Source: Phanerochaete sordida
Lineage: Eukaryota; Basidiomycota; Agaricomycetes; Polyporales; Phanerochaetaceae
Direction of reading: 5' to 3'
Assembly: GCA_019973155.2 (NCBI GenBank)
Contig: BPQB01000048.1
Coordinates: forward strand, 1-64,000
Length of the DNA: 64,000 nucleotides
Under the pieces are notes generated by a model. The model saw nothing but the letters and a program-made list of their open reading frames with translations, was not told the origin of the DNA and did no database searches. The position numbers were made by a program, and so were the translations under genes. Every line of letters starts with the position of its first letter. The first letter of the stretch is position 1. Below, piece by piece: positions 34,400 through 46,237 of this stretch.

Positions 34400-36489
34400 T
34401 GTGCCGGCGCGTTTGATTGGCTGATGCCATTTCGTTGTGTAATTTATTGGGGTTTTTCCTGTCTCTCGCGAAGTGATCGTACGTCTGGTTTGGGGTTATG
34501 TCTTGCACTATATAGTATTCCTAGCTTGCTATGTAATCTACAAGAACGAAAGATATGCTCACGTTCACGATATTCGTCCGGCGTGATATGACTGTCCTCG
34601 AGGGGCACAACGAGCGACTACCATGGAACACAGCGGGAAGGGCAAACAGGGGGACAGATCTGTAGATGATGAGTGCCCGGATGTGCGAGAGGAGGTAAAC
34701 ATCGGCATAAAAGCTTGGGGGCTCAAACAATTCTACCGCTAGAAGATGCGCCAGAGGGATTGTGAACGAGTAAAAGCAGCACGGCCTGAGTCGAACCGAG
34801 TGTCCCTTCGCGGAGCAGCGTCATCGACTTCAATCCTTGCGGCCGCCACATCTCGGCAGCCGCACCCGACGCAAGTGCGTCAGGCTGCAAAGCATGCACG
34901 GGATCGTGACGCGCAGGCCTCGAAGTCGTAGATAGCCCCAGGCAAATGCGACACAGAAGTGCACTCGGTGGCCAGTGGTGGAAGGAATGGCTGGACCGCT
35001 GCGGAAACAAGGGAAGGAGTGGCAGCGGCGTGCTGAAGAGATCGGGGCTTTCTTTGGCCCGGCTTTATATGCGAGGAGGGCACGACATGTACTTGCATTA
35101 TTGCCTGCTGATGAATCAGTTGAATACGTGCTATTGGCTCGACGTGAAGGACAGGGTGTCTCACCTGCCGCTAACCACAAGACCAGCAATCCCGCAGCAC
35201 AATCGGTCTCGGCTGCCCAAAGTTGAAATACGCCACAGCGGACGGCGGCCGCCTGGGTTCTGAATAGAAATTCGCGTGCCTGTGGGCGAATCGGGGCTGT
35301 CAGATAACAGTTGGACAGACCTCCGCCGGTGTGCGGCACGCCACTAAGGCGTTGCACGCAGGGAAGCCGCGGAAATGCGCCCGCGGGAGGCCAGGCGAGG
35401 CACGCCTCGGTGCGCCCTGGTCCTGTGCCCAGCGCGCGCTATGGTGCGAATGGCCAGCGTATATGCCAATTGCGCGACAGCGTGTGCGCGGCATCTGTCG
35501 CTCGCCGAGTCAGATCGGAAAGCTCTAAGACCGAGGTGCGGTTTACCACTTGTCCATGACAAATTCCTGCCGAGAGTATCGGCGCATCGATGCGCAGGCG
35601 GACCGCCAGTAATGAGCTTGAGCTTGAGGCTCTCCACCGGGCGATGGGGTACAAGGGCAGCGGTGGATCGCCTGTACGATCAGCAGTGGCTAAACCAGGA
35701 CACGACCGCGAAGATCAAGGCACCGACCGATTTGTATGCCCGCAGTGACAGGCGCTGTCGACGCCATCGGGGTTCAGAGCACGGCCGCCCCATATGCAGT
35801 CAATCGGCACCTCCAGAGAGGACGCAGGGACACCATGTGATATATATTCGGGACTGAGACGGTGGCTTTGACACTCACCCGCATGCTTGCGCGTCTCCCG
35901 ATCTCAAGGGCCCTCGACATGTGAGTAGATATAGCCCTCTTGGGTGGAACACGTACGGTAAGGGAATCACGGCAATTGACCAAGGGCTGGACTCGCAATT
36001 GCAAAAGCAAATAGTCACGTACGTCTGTGTACTGCCTGGCGAAAGCCGCTGGGGCAGACGCTGGGCCGAGGCCTACGTGTACACTGCGCAGATACGCACA
36101 TGTAATGCCTGAAGAATATCACGGATGAGCGGAAAATATGCCGTCAAATAAAGCTTTAAACTACATACCACTCGGCGATCCGCCAGCTATTGCAAAGCAC
36201 GAATTTGTAGAGACCATCCAATGAGCTAGCGCTGCGCGGTACAGAGTTCGAAAGCAAGCTTGTCAAGCCAAATGGAAGTACGCCACACGGCCTCGTCCTG
36301 CATAAACATCGCGTAACGCACCGACAGAACTATAGCAAGAATCAACATCAGCGTCGATAAAAGGCGAGTGCAAGACTCCAGCTTCGCTCGGCGCTCGGAA
36401 GTCCGGTACTGGACCACTGGGAGCGCAGAGTCCAATCAAACCTTCGGGAGCTGAGGAGCCACGACGCAGAGCCCAGACCCCCAGTCGCA
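34400..36489. other. Gene-poor spacer
   Basis: About 2 kb with no supported gene. A coding-like segment around 34975-35226 (+; EWQRRAEEIGAFFGPALYAR) has no recognisable family and no convincing spliced continuation. It may be a fragment of a dead element. Overlapping frames at 35300-35860 are not called. Confidence 0.35.
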
Positions 36490-36700
36490 CGGTCGTGACG
36501 GCACTATATCGTGGCGGCAGGCGACTTTCAAGCGCCGGCTGCTTGTCAGCGACTGGATGTCTCGCTACAGCTTCCGAAGAGGCATCCGCTCAAAGACCGC
36601 TCAGCTCAATCAAGGAAAGTTCGCGATATTGGTCCTGCGCACATTCGGGTGCATTTCGAGCACATCCGGGCTGCCAACCTCTGGGAGTATTAGCTAGACG
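36490..36700 (-). pseudogene. Relic of a class 1 F-box last exon
   Basis: The minus strand reads YRELSLIELSGL, a stop codon, then ADASSEAVARHPVADKQPAL and ESRLPPRYSAVTTVR. This lines up with YLKLDQLELTGLGAEAVSEY, EARQLLADMQSEV and ESHLPPRYRAVVTVRR at the end of Fb14. The stop falls where Fb14 has Gly. The earlier part of the exon is only weakly recognisable and no F-box part is found upstream, so the gene is dead and truncated. The piece lies just left of Fb8. Confidence 0.6.
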
Positions 36701-37274
36701 GCCCCTAACTGGGAAATCAACGAGTGTATTACTCACTCTCAATGATAGAATTGAGGAGATTTTGGGAAAGTCGACGGCAGGTGCGTCGCTCTGGGAAGTG
36801 GGCACGTCGAACGACGAAGAAGGCAGGATGGCGCAAAAGGACCCCGAAACAATCAGCCAGGGTAGGACCCGGGACACTCCCCGTTGTCCGCGCTTTGAAG
36901 ACCGTCTCGAGTCTTGACCGCTGCATGATCTGGTGCATCTTTAGCAAGCAAGAAGTTCAAGAATGTATATAGACATACCTGTTGTACGCTTCGCGGCTTG
37001 GAGCCTGAAGATAGTCGAACACTGCATTAATCCCAACGACCCCGGAGTGGACACAACAAGCTCCCACATGCACGCCGCATTTCGAACAGCTTTAGGTTAT
37101 CTCAGCGATCGCAAAGGCGGTGAATCAACTTCTTGAGAGTCTACATATTTTGTCGCCAAGGTAATCTTTGAGCGGTGATATATCGTACAAACCGTCCGCT
37201 GTTCTTCCAACATGCAGAACGTATATCAATGAAGACAGTCAGATGCCGTCGCAAGGATACTTCAAGGGGTCTCG
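36701..37274. other. Spacer
   Basis: No supported gene. It would contain the promoter side of the relic; no exon 1 remnant was recognised. Confidence 0.35.
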
Positions 37275-38477
37275 TCATACAAAATTCACCATATCGCGGA
37301 ACCGCTCCGGCAGCTTCTGGCGTATCTCCTCGCTCAGCGCCGGGTCGTCTAGATATTGCGGGAAGGCGCGCCACGGCTGCATATGTTCCACGCTGATGTC
37401 GAGCCGGGAGAGGCGGCCGTACTTGAGCAGCACGGCGCCCAGCGCGCCCCAGCTGCACTGGCGCACCTTCGCGGCGAGCTCTGCGGCGTTCTCCCAGTAC
37501 GGCATGTACGTGAGCCGCACGTGCTCTACGCCCGGGGGCAGCGCGTCCAGGAACGCGAGGGCGCGCTCGTGGTCGTTCGGGAAGTAGAACGGGTTGAGTG
37601 CGGCAGTGGAGAGCACCGCTGACGTGAGCTTGGCGCATCTGGACAGGTTGGGAGGGTGTGCTGCGACGGGACATCAGCATGGGCCGTCAAAACGCGAACC
37701 GCGAGAGCACGCACGCGTGTAATTCATGGGCAGGCGGTCGATGTGGCGGTAACGCTTGATCTCGCGCCCGACGTTCTGCACGAACGCTTCGACGAGGGCC
37801 TCGTGCCCGTCATCGCGCTCGAACGGCCCCGAGACGTCTATCTCGAGCTCTTCGAGCGCTGTAGCATCCAGCGTTTCTGTGAGGTAGCGAAAGACTGCGT
37901 GGCCGTTGTACTGTGACCGAAGGCTGCGGACGACGTGGCGCGTGCTCGGAGGCGTGGCGGTCCAGGGTGTGATGCAATGGACGCGGAGCGTGTCGATCCC
38001 GGTAAACATATGTAGCAGCCAGTCTAGCGCGCCGAGTGGCACGCACTGCACGTCGACGACTTCGATACGGCGGCCGGAGGAAAGCGGTCCAGGAATTGCG
38101 ACGAGCATTTCTGCGTCTGGCAGGCCGCACATGTAGCAGCAGTAGACGGTGAGTGTGTGCAGGCGCGGCAGCTCCTTGACCACGCGCCACTCGTCGAAGT
38201 TTGCTTTGTGGAGCGAGAGAGTGGTGACATTGTAGCTGACGCGCCCGGGGGCCAGCAGGGTGCGTATCAGCTCTGCGTCGTTCCAGACAGAACGAACATG
38301 GACCTCGGCGTGTGAAAAAAGGCTCTTCGCACTGCGTGGAAGCCATCCGCGGCAGACCAGCGAGCAGTTCCTCAGTGTGGGCAAGTCGGATCCGACTTCA
38401 TCTATGACTTTGTCGCTGAGCTCCTGCGGGAGCTGTGGCATGCAGTACGGCGCGTCGGTGTCAGGATGATGGGCCAT
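37275..38477 (-). CDS. Fb8: F-box protein, class 3
   Basis: Exons 38477-37715 and 37660-37275 give 382 residues with a 54-bp phase-1 intron. The F-box is at residues 15-62 (LPQELSDKVIDEVGSDLPTL, RNCSLVCRGWLPRSAKSLFS). Next come WRVVKELPRLHTLTVYCCY, IEVVDVQCVPLGALDWLLHM and FVQNVGREIKRYRHIDRLP, a class 3 signature just before the intron. Exon 2 has FLDALPPGVEHVRLTYMPYW and LPERFRDMVNFV. Closest to Fb12. A leader intron of 49 bp is likely at 38489-38537. Upstream, about 38640-38730 resembles the Fb12 upstream region near 45880-45950 (shared GGCACC.AGGTCCA and GTNTGGATC). Predicted SCF adaptor; substrate unknown. Confidence 0.84.
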
Positions 38478-38868
38478 CGTATGAGGAACTGCGAGGCAAA
38501 CGTCAGCTACAATCGTATCTTCTTTTCTACGGCTTACATGTATTCCCAGCAGGTCAGGGGGCCAGAGCGTGGCAGGTAGAGTCGCTGGACAAGGTCAAGA
38601 AAACTCTGGACCGGCGAATCGCTCGCGGTAGGACGCGTGTGCCGAGCTTCGGACGTTGCCGCTCCTGGCACCAAGGTCCAATTCCGGTAACTTGTGTGGA
38701 TCACTTTCCTGAGAGCATCCCCGGACCGCACTCGTCGGAATATATTCTGGGAAAAGCGGAGAGAATGTCTGGTACTCGTAAGAGTTCGGCCGTTGATGAA
38801 ATTCAGTTCTAAGATTACGCACAAGTGAACGAAATGCGGGCGACGAGACTACCTCTGGGACAAATAGT

Positions 38869-40132
38869 CTACGGGAATATTGTGGCCACAGCACAAATAC
38901 GCGGCGGCAAGCAGCTCTGCATCCCCGCTTGCAGTTCCCGCAGACGCTTCTGCTCGTCATCCGGAAGAAGCCCTTCGCACAAGCCACACAACTCGAGCCG
39001 CGCGAAGCTCCCGTACTTCTCCGGTGCGGCGCCGAAGTGCGAACTGAGCGTGTCGAGAGCCTGCGTCCATTGGTTGTAGCCGAGCGTGAGGCGCAGCCGC
39101 TCAATGCCTTCCGGCATGTGCAACAAGACACCTTGGAAGAGATACGCACACCACTGCATCCCAGATCAGATCATGCAGAAAGACAGTGGCACACGGTATG
39201 CAAGACTCACCGACACGTTCATGATGTCTAGCTCAAGCGACGTCATTTTGGAGCACTCTCCCAATGCCGTAAATGCGGCTCGTCTTGCTTGATCTACATG
39301 TCGTCAAGCCATGACCCATATAGAAGATGCGGCACAACGACATACCCCAGGGTAGAAGCATCGCCTCCAGCGCGACGGGAGTCTCTTCGCGTATGGGATG
39401 TAAAATGAGCTCCTCGATGTCCGGTGCGGTGGACTTTAAAAACATGTTGACTGCGCCGAAGTTCCTCCGAAGGATGCCGTTGATGACAAGCGCAGTAGGA
39501 CGCACGATGTCCTTTAAGATGCGGAGCGTATCAAATAGGCAGCAGGTCTCAAGGACGAGCCGCCCAACTGGCAGTGGCGTGATCTGGCGAGTGGATTCGC
39601 CTTGTTCACCTGCTACACTGTTGATACTGAGAGAACAGCTTAGACAGAGGGTTTCGACGCGGCAAAAAGGGCGCAGGAAGAGGAGCAGATTGTCGAGTTT
39701 GACGCAGTGAATCTTGAGATTGGCGAGCGCGTGTGTGCGTACAGCCGAGTCCGACGTCGACGGAGCGGGCTCGGCCGGCACGACTAAGTCGCTCCGTAGC
39801 TCGAGGGCAGAAAGCTTGGGAAGAGCCGCAAATAGCTCAATCCAATGGCCGAAGTGGTACACAGCGCTCAGGATGGATAACTCTTGTGTGAAGGTTCGAA
39901 TGCGCTCAGAGGTCTTGGCGAAGCGGAGGAAGGCCCCGAGCTTCGGGTCAGTCACGCTGACACGCTTCAGAAGATGGCGCGCTGCTCGGGCGTCCCAGGA
40001 GTGGCAGACGAGCCTGCAGCTAGAGAGAGAGCCGCGAATTGAATCCGTTGCCTCGAGGTCTGCAACATCGTCGATGATGTGGTCCACCAGTTCTTGTGGC
40101 AACGCTTGCGGGAAGTGATTCGCCAGAAGCAT
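38869..40132 (-). CDS. Fb9: F-box protein, class 1, nearest relative of Fb1
   Basis: Exons 40132-39346, 39293-39211 and 39153-38869 give 384 residues. Introns are 52 and 57 bp; in Fb1 they are 52 and 58 bp, and exons 2 (83 bp) and 3 (285 bp) are identical in length. The F-box is at about residues 10-55 (LPQELVDHIIDDVADLEATD, LSSCRLVCHSWDARAARHLL). FAKTSERIRTFTQELSILS and LPVGRLVLETCC follow. The last exon begins WCAYLFQGVLLHMPEGIERL and has LELCGLCEGLLPDDEQKRLR. In-frame ATGs at 40153 and 40186 are alternatives, but 40132 aligns with the Fb1 start. A 51-bp leader intron at 40143-40193 matches a 51-bp one in Fb1. Confidence 0.84.
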
Positions 40133-40261
40133 ATAGCTCTTGCTACACCTCATCAGGAGCTGCAACATAAGATGAGATACGCTCATTCCTCACCTGAGAG
40201 GTCGTGCAGAGGACGAAGCAGCGAACCGCGCATGCGAGGATGTCAGACGCGCTGCGCGTCA

Positions 40262-40294
40262 GTACCCCGAACACCACACACAGGACCCCGAACG
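40262..40294 (-). promoter_or_regulatory. Paired CCGGGG-type motif upstream of Fb9
   Basis: On the plus strand GTACCCCGAACACC begins at 40263 and GGACCCCGAACGTG begins at 40283, about 130-160 bp upstream of the Fb9 start. Read in gene direction they are GTGTTCGGGGTAC and a CGTTCGGGGTCC copy, spaced as in Fb1. One base of the core is changed (TTCGGGG for TCCGGGG). Confidence 0.4.
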
Positions 40295-41544
40295 TGCCGC
40301 TTGTCGAACGGCCGGGCCGACACAGAGTTGAACTCGACTTGCCACCACCGCCTGCAAATAGAGAATTTTACCACGTATGTAGCTCTCTGCGAGAACGGAA
40401 CTCGTGCGAATGTCCTGATTTTTGACAGCTTGCGAAGACCTCAGTGTGATCTCGACCTTGTCCCAAAAGTCAACCAAAAGTGCTCACAATGGGAGTACAG
40501 TAGCAAACTGTCGCGACAACTGCCCGTTAGGCCACGAACCACCAGTCGACTGCAGTGATTGTATGATGTTCCGCCCGCGTCACGTTCATCAGACCCTCAC
40601 ACCCAGGCTCGGACGACGCAGACCTAGCCGTTGACGTATGGCTCGCCGACTGACTCCCGGTACTAGTACTACCGCTGGCGCATCACTTGATATGGACATC
40701 TCGGAGCTTCTTCATGACCGCAGTAAGTCGTCAGTATTGTCTGGACGCCGACTTTCAAAAGCCTCCATTCTCGCTCTCCTCTCAGGTCGCTCTCGTCCGC
40801 CGGATCATCACTTCTTTCCTGTGCCTATGTAGCGCAGGCTCGACCGAAGTATGTAGGCGAGCTAAGATACCATTGGAAGTATTAATGATGTCTTCTCAGC
40901 TATAGTTTGGGTCCGAATATGCTGTCGCCAAAGAGACCATGTCAGCGCCGTCGACGCTTCAGAGGCGGACATGTTTGTAGTCAGGAGCTGCTCGCCGACG
41001 TGCCAGCATTGCCTGCTGTGCTACTCAAAGGAAATCTTTCCGCCCCTTACCCAGTCCAGTTGTCGATGAGCTTCCAGCACAACGTCTCCTAGCCCATTCT
41101 GACAAGCCAGTCTTTTCGTAGAAGAGCTCTGTCGTAGCGCTGCCGCGTCTGGGCTCCCTTGGGCTCATGGGCTAGCGGCGCGTTAGAGGGCATTGGTGAC
41201 ACAGGATTTGGAGGTCGCTGAACGCTTGCTCTACATTGTGGATCCGCATCCTCCTCCTTGCTGTCGCAGATTGGCTGCTCCGCCTGTTTCGACATCTCGA
41301 GACGGCCCGTCTGGACGACATCGAGGGCGAAGACACTCGATACCTCCGCACGATATCTGGTCTCCATTGTTTGTTTGATTATCCAGGGAGGCAACTCTAT
41401 ATCAACCTCTAGATCCAAAACACCTGCCGTATCGGGACGGCTGTGCAATCTAGCACGCCGGCACACGCGCCTATTATCCTACACGCACTTTGACCACCGC
41501 CCACGACCACGCCGAGTATCGGTTGCCGATGTGCGCAGATCGAG
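40295..41544. other. Divergent promoter region between Fb9 and Fb10
   Basis: About 1.2 kb between divergent genes. The part next to Fb9 aligns with the Fb1 upstream region (for example TTGCAGGCGGTGGTGGC in gene direction, near 40350). A minus-strand open frame at 41089-41466 reads coding-like (LPPWIIKQTMETRYRAEVSS) but has no family match that I know, and it sits in the Fb10 promoter, so I do not call it. Confidence 0.35.
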
Positions 41545-41619
41545 GTGCGTATCGTGATGCGTAAAACAATGGTGGAGGACTTAGCGGATGCACACTCACG
41601 TCGTTTATCAGGATCCGAC

Positions 41620-42829
41620 ATGTATGCTCCTCTTGGACCGCCTGCGCGCCAGAATCCCATGCAAGCCTTGCCGCAGGAGCTCGTGGAATTCATACTCGAT
41701 GCACTCAGGAATGACACCAGAACTCTCAAGAGCTGCTCGCTCACGTGCCGGCGCTGGCTCCCTCGAAGCTCAATGCACCTGTTCGCGTCATGCACTCTCA
41801 AGACCGCACATCCAGATCATCTCGTGCGCATCGCCACGCTGCAGTCCGCCGATCGCATCAGGGAAAATGTCGCCACCCTGACGCTGCAAGCTCGGAACAG
41901 CTCCGACATTACGGTCATCCACGACCTGCCTCGTCTACTCGACCTCGACATCGACTGCGCCGGCATGGACATCAGCATGCTGGAGGTGCTCCTCATGATG
42001 CCCCGCCCGCCCCCGACGCGCAAGATCGACCTATTGCGCATTCGTAGCGGATACATCGGGCTCGTCGAACTGGTCCTCCGATTTTGCTTGCAGGTGGACA
42101 CGCTCAGCGTCGAAGACCTGCGCGACAACCACATCAACGCTCACCATCTCGCGCGCCATGCCGTCCGAGCCCTTCGCTTGCGACGCGTTCCATCGCATCT
42201 CCTACGGCACATTGCTACGATGATAGAGCCCACCGCTCTGGAAGACCTCACAATCGAGCTCTCCGAACGCTTTTACGTTGACAACATTCATGACGCCCCT
42301 GTGGACGATTTTGTTCGTAGCGTCGGACGGCGGTTGCGCAGCTACCATCATGTCGATTGTGTTGCTGGCCAACGAGCGGCACCTGTTCGTGAGCCGCGCT
42401 CCATTCCACTTGCAAGTCCCTGAACTGAGCTCTGCGCACGTTTCAGCTGCTCCTTCGACGCTGTCTCCATACGCCACCATCGACTCTGTCGCTCTTACGG
42501 TCAACGGGATTGGTGATATTCCGCATTCCGTGCGAGGACAGCGGCTGTTAGCATTCCTGTCATTTCTGCCGCCAGGGCTCTCTGACTTCTTGCTCCTGTA
42601 CCACACCTCGGCGCGCGGTCGAAACCTCGTCGCACAGATGGAAGAGGTCGGATGGCTCCCGATCTTCCGTGCGCTCCAGGGCTACTCCAAGCTGAGAGCG
42701 TTGAGGATTGGAGTCATGGATGGGCCGGGTGAATGGCCCACAGAGCACTTCCTTGAGAACCCTGCGGCACAGGAAGTCGTCTCAAACAGGCTCTCCACGC
42801 GGCTCAGGAGTATAACGACCTTCATTTGA
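41620..42829 (+). CDS. Fb10: F-box protein, class 3
   Basis: Exons 41620-42388 and 42447-42829 give 383 residues with a 58-bp phase-1 intron. The F-box is at residues 15-60 (LPQELVEFILDALRNDTRTL, KSCSLTCRRWLPRSSMHLFA). IHDLPRLLDLDIDCAGMDIS, LVLRFCLQVDTLSVEDL and DDFVRSVGRRLRSYHHVDCV, the class 3 pre-intron signature, follow. Exon 2 has FLSFLPPGLSDFLLLYHTSA and ends LRSITTFI. A leader intron is likely at 41545-41611 (GAG|GTGCGT to TTATCAG), ending 8 bp before the start. The ATG at 41569 would lie inside that intron. Neighbour of Fb11, a tandem relative. Confidence 0.82.
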
Positions 42830-43083
42830 CACTCACACCTATCCTACCGCTCTCGCTGCCATTTTTCGTCCTCGGCTGGCTCTTACATTCTCCATGCGTC
42901 ATAATATCCACCCGACTCTCGTGTCGACGCATAGCGGGATGCTTCAGAACACCCTGCATGACCGTGCGGACGCACCAAACCACGTCGGTTGCCTAACTGG
43001 TCCCATCAGGCGTACTCGGCAAATTCCGGGCATTGTAAAATGCGTCGCAGCTGGCGACCATCCTCGCCAGCACGCTGTCGGGA

Positions 43084-44368
43084 ATGAAGGCTATGCCAGG
43101 TAATGCTACTCAGAATTATCTGAGGCAGTGGCCGTCAGCTTACACCGTTTGCATGCTTCAGCACCGCCCAGGCCTCGTGGAGACGGCGAGCACGGGGGCT
43201 TCCTATCCCCTCTCGACCGACTATCGCAGGAGCTACTTGACGCGATAGTTGACGAGCTTCGTGATGATGCTCAATCACTCAAAACGTGCACTTTGAGCTA
43301 CCGACGCTGGTTCTCGCGGAGCTCGGCGCACCTCCTTGCGTCGTGCGTGGTCGCCGAAATGCCTCGCTTGGCAATGCAACCACCTCAACGAATACAGAAC
43401 CACCTGGTTAAGCTCACAGTCGAACCACATATTATGCAGCACCTGGAGCTTATCACCGCACTTCCTCGACTCTCCGAACTCGTCGTATCGTGCTTCGGAC
43501 TCGACATGGACACCTTCGACTCTCGCGCGGCCATACTACGCACATCCACCGGGCGCGCCATCGACTCCATTACCGTCTCATACGCACGTCCGGAAGTTGT
43601 AGAACTTCTCATGCGGCTCTTTGTCGATGTACAGACCCTGCGCTGGAAGTGGTGTCTGATTGTGCCCGACGGCAACCCGAAGTCCCTCGCATCTCCTCTC
43701 GCCGTCCGCAATCTCGAGGTCATAGGTTGTTCGGGTATCTTCCTCCCATACGTCGCGCACATGCTAGCCAGGGAGAGAGTGGAGAGCCTGAAGGTGGAAC
43801 TCATCCACCACATCGACGGGGGCCACGAAGCTTTCCTCGACGACTTCATCCAGTGGTTCCCACATCTCAATGCATACCACCACATTGATATCTCAGGGCT
43901 TTCAGAGGATATTCGTGGTGCGTTTCTGTACACGTCGGCTGACGCTCTGCGTAATGCTGATAGCATGCTTCAGCGTATCTGCCGGGACTTTCCCGCTACA
44001 CGGCGCTCTCCTCCGCAGCTCTCACGACCGAGGCACTGGATCACGCGACATACCCGGAACGGTTCCAGGACGTCCTCATATTTCTCGCGGCGCTCCCTGT
44101 CGGCATCCGTCGCATCGCGCTGGTCTACGAGATCAGCTGGACAACGGCCGCGGAGCTTACGGAACGCGTGCGGCAGGCCGACTGGGCAAGCGTAGGCCGC
44201 GCCGTTGAGCGCTATACCGCGCTGGAGGTCCTGGAGGTCTCAGTCGAGAACGAGAACGTCTCCGTGCCAGACGGCGAAGCGGTGTCACTTGTCGAGACTT
44301 CCCAGGCGCAGGCTGTGGTGTCTGCAGCACTTCCCGAACGCTTGAGATCTATCCTTGTGTTTAAATAG
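43084..44368 (+). CDS. Fb11: F-box protein, class 3, with a 16-bp coding first exon
   Basis: The frame that encodes the F-box has no ATG before it. A consistent model uses ATG at 43084 in a 16-bp exon (43084-43099), a 62-bp intron to 43161, then 43162-43917 and 43974-44368, giving 388 residues with a start of MKAMPAPPRPRGDGEHGG. The F-box is at about residues 30-75 (LSQELLDAIVDELRDDAQSL, KTCTLSYRRWFSRSSAHLLA). The usual LVC is replaced by LSY and WLP by WFS, so Skp1 binding may be altered. It keeps ALPRLSELVVSCFGLDMDTF and LNAYHHIDISGL before the phase-1 intron. The last donor could be 43915 instead of 43918. Convergent with Fb12; the stops are 78 bp apart. Confidence 0.72.
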
Positions 44369-44446
44369 ACCGGTGTCCGATCGAGCGGGAGCAGCGACGA
44401 GAGCACAGTACGGGGTTTGTGGCAACAAGTGATGAGCTCAGTGGAA

Positions 44447-45700
44447 TTACAGTGATATACAATCGCGGCATGCTGGATGGGAGTCCCGACACACGAATTC
44501 CACCATGTCACGAAGCCGTTTCGGCAACGTTTGACGTATCACCTCGCCCAGCGCCGGGTCATCCTCAAATCGCGGGCAGGACGGCCATCGGTGGATGTGA
44601 ACCACGCCAATCTCGAACCGCGCGAGGCGGGCGCACTGGAGCAGCGCGGCGCCCAGCGCGCCCCAGCCGCACTGGCCCACCATCTCCGCAAGTTCGCCGG
44701 CGCTGTTCCAGTGCGACGTGTACACAAGCTTCACGTGCTCGACGCCGGGCGGGAGCGAGCCCAAGCACTCGATGACGCGCGCGTGCTTGCTGGGGAAGTG
44801 CACGGCGTTGAGCGCGCCGGTGGAGAGCGTCACCGAGGTGAGGCCTGCGCAGCCGGAGAGGCTCGGCAGGTCTACTGCAGCGTGGTGTCAGCACGAGAGA
44901 TCGCGGCCTGGAAGACGTCGGGCCGTACGCGTGCGGTAGATGGGCTTGCGGTCGATGTGGTGGTAGCTCTTGATGCTGCGCCCGACCTGCCTCACGAACG
45001 CGTCGGCGAGAGGCTCGTGCTCATCACCGGGGCTGTACGGACCCTCGACGTCGATTTCAAGACTCTCTAGCGCGTCGCTGCGGAGCGTATCCGCGAGGTA
45101 GTGGAAGACGGCATGGCCGCTGCCCTGTAGCGTCACGCTGCGGACAGCGTGGCGGCGCGCGGTCGGAGGCGTGGTGAGCCGAGACGTGATACGTGGAATG
45201 CGAAGGGAGCCGATATTGTCGAACATGCACAGAAGCCAGTCCAGCACGTCGAGTGGCACGCATTGGACGTCGAGAACTTCGATGTTGCGGGTGGACGGAC
45301 ATGGTGCAGGCACCGGGGTAGGCGAATCCGTGCGTAGCGGACACTGGTCGCAGCAGTAAACGGTTAGTTTCCGAAGGCGAGGCAGCTCCTGCACGACACG
45401 CCACTCTTCCGAGGATAGCCTGCAGAGCGATAGAGCTACGACGTTGTCGTGGAGGCGTCCTGGAGCGCGAACGGCCTGCAGCACTTCCGAGTCGGCGTCG
45501 TCCTCGGTAGCGAGGACGCAGACTCGCGCGTGCGCGAAGAGGTTAGTGGTGCTGCGCGGGAGCCACGAGCGGCAGACCAGCGAGCAGTTCTTCAGTGTGG
45601 CAAAGTCGGGACCGACTTCATCGAGGATCTTGTCGTGAAGCTCCTGCGGGAGCTCAGAGATGCAGCGCGAGCTGGCGGCGACGGCGGGATGGTGTGCCAT
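44447..45700 (-). CDS. Fb12: F-box protein, class 3, nearest relative of Fb8
   Basis: Exons 45700-44929 and 44874-44447 give 399 residues with a 54-bp phase-1 intron. It starts MAHHPAV, as Fb8 starts MAHHPDT. The F-box is at residues 17-62 (LPQELHDKILDEVGPDFATL, KNCSLVCRSWLPRSTTNLFA). WRVVQELPRLRKLTVYCCDQ, IEVLDVQCVPLDVLDWLLCM and FVRQVGRSIKSYHHIDRKP match Fb8 block by block. Exon 2 has LGSLPPGVEHVKLVYTSHW. The C-terminus runs 12 residues past the Fb8 end (after MVEFV), so the original stop seems lost. A leader intron is likely at 45712-45776. Predicted SCF adaptor; substrate unknown. Confidence 0.84.
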
Positions 45701-45776
45701 TGCTTCACGAACTACGAATCGTAGGGATATTGTCAGCTGCATTTCCTGAAATTGTATCTTCTCACATGCGACTTAC

Positions 45777-46237
45777 ATATGTCGGGAATAGCTCGAAGTC
45801 CAAGATGTGGTCGATATAGTCGCTGGTCAAGCTCAGGACCGCCGGGCGCAGCGGGACGCGCGTCTAAGGTTCCGGAAGTCAGCGATTCATCGTTGCCAGG
45901 CACCGAGGTCCATGTTCGGAGACTCGTCTGGATCGCTTGCCGGACATGCTTCGCCAGCATCCAGTCTTCCGAAAATCATGTCGACTAGGCAGAGAAAAGG
46001 TGTGGTATCGGTGAAGTCCATCCAGGTACCGCATTACGCAGAGCACAGCTCGAGTTCTGTGTCAAAAATCGCATAGAGCGAGAAAGGCGCTAATACAGCA
46101 AGAATCAGCATCGAGATTATTGTTCAAAGGCCGGTACGACACATTCATTTAGCTCTTGGTCCACCCGATACTCGACCACCAGCCCCACATAATGCGCCAA
46201 GATATTGAGGCGGGCCGTGACGCAGCGACCACTTGAC
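45777..46237. other. Fb12-Fb13 spacer with Fb12 promoter
   Basis: Non-coding. Around 45880-45950 it resembles the Fb8 upstream region at 38640-38730. The right end would hold the Fb13 3' untranslated region. Confidence 0.45.
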
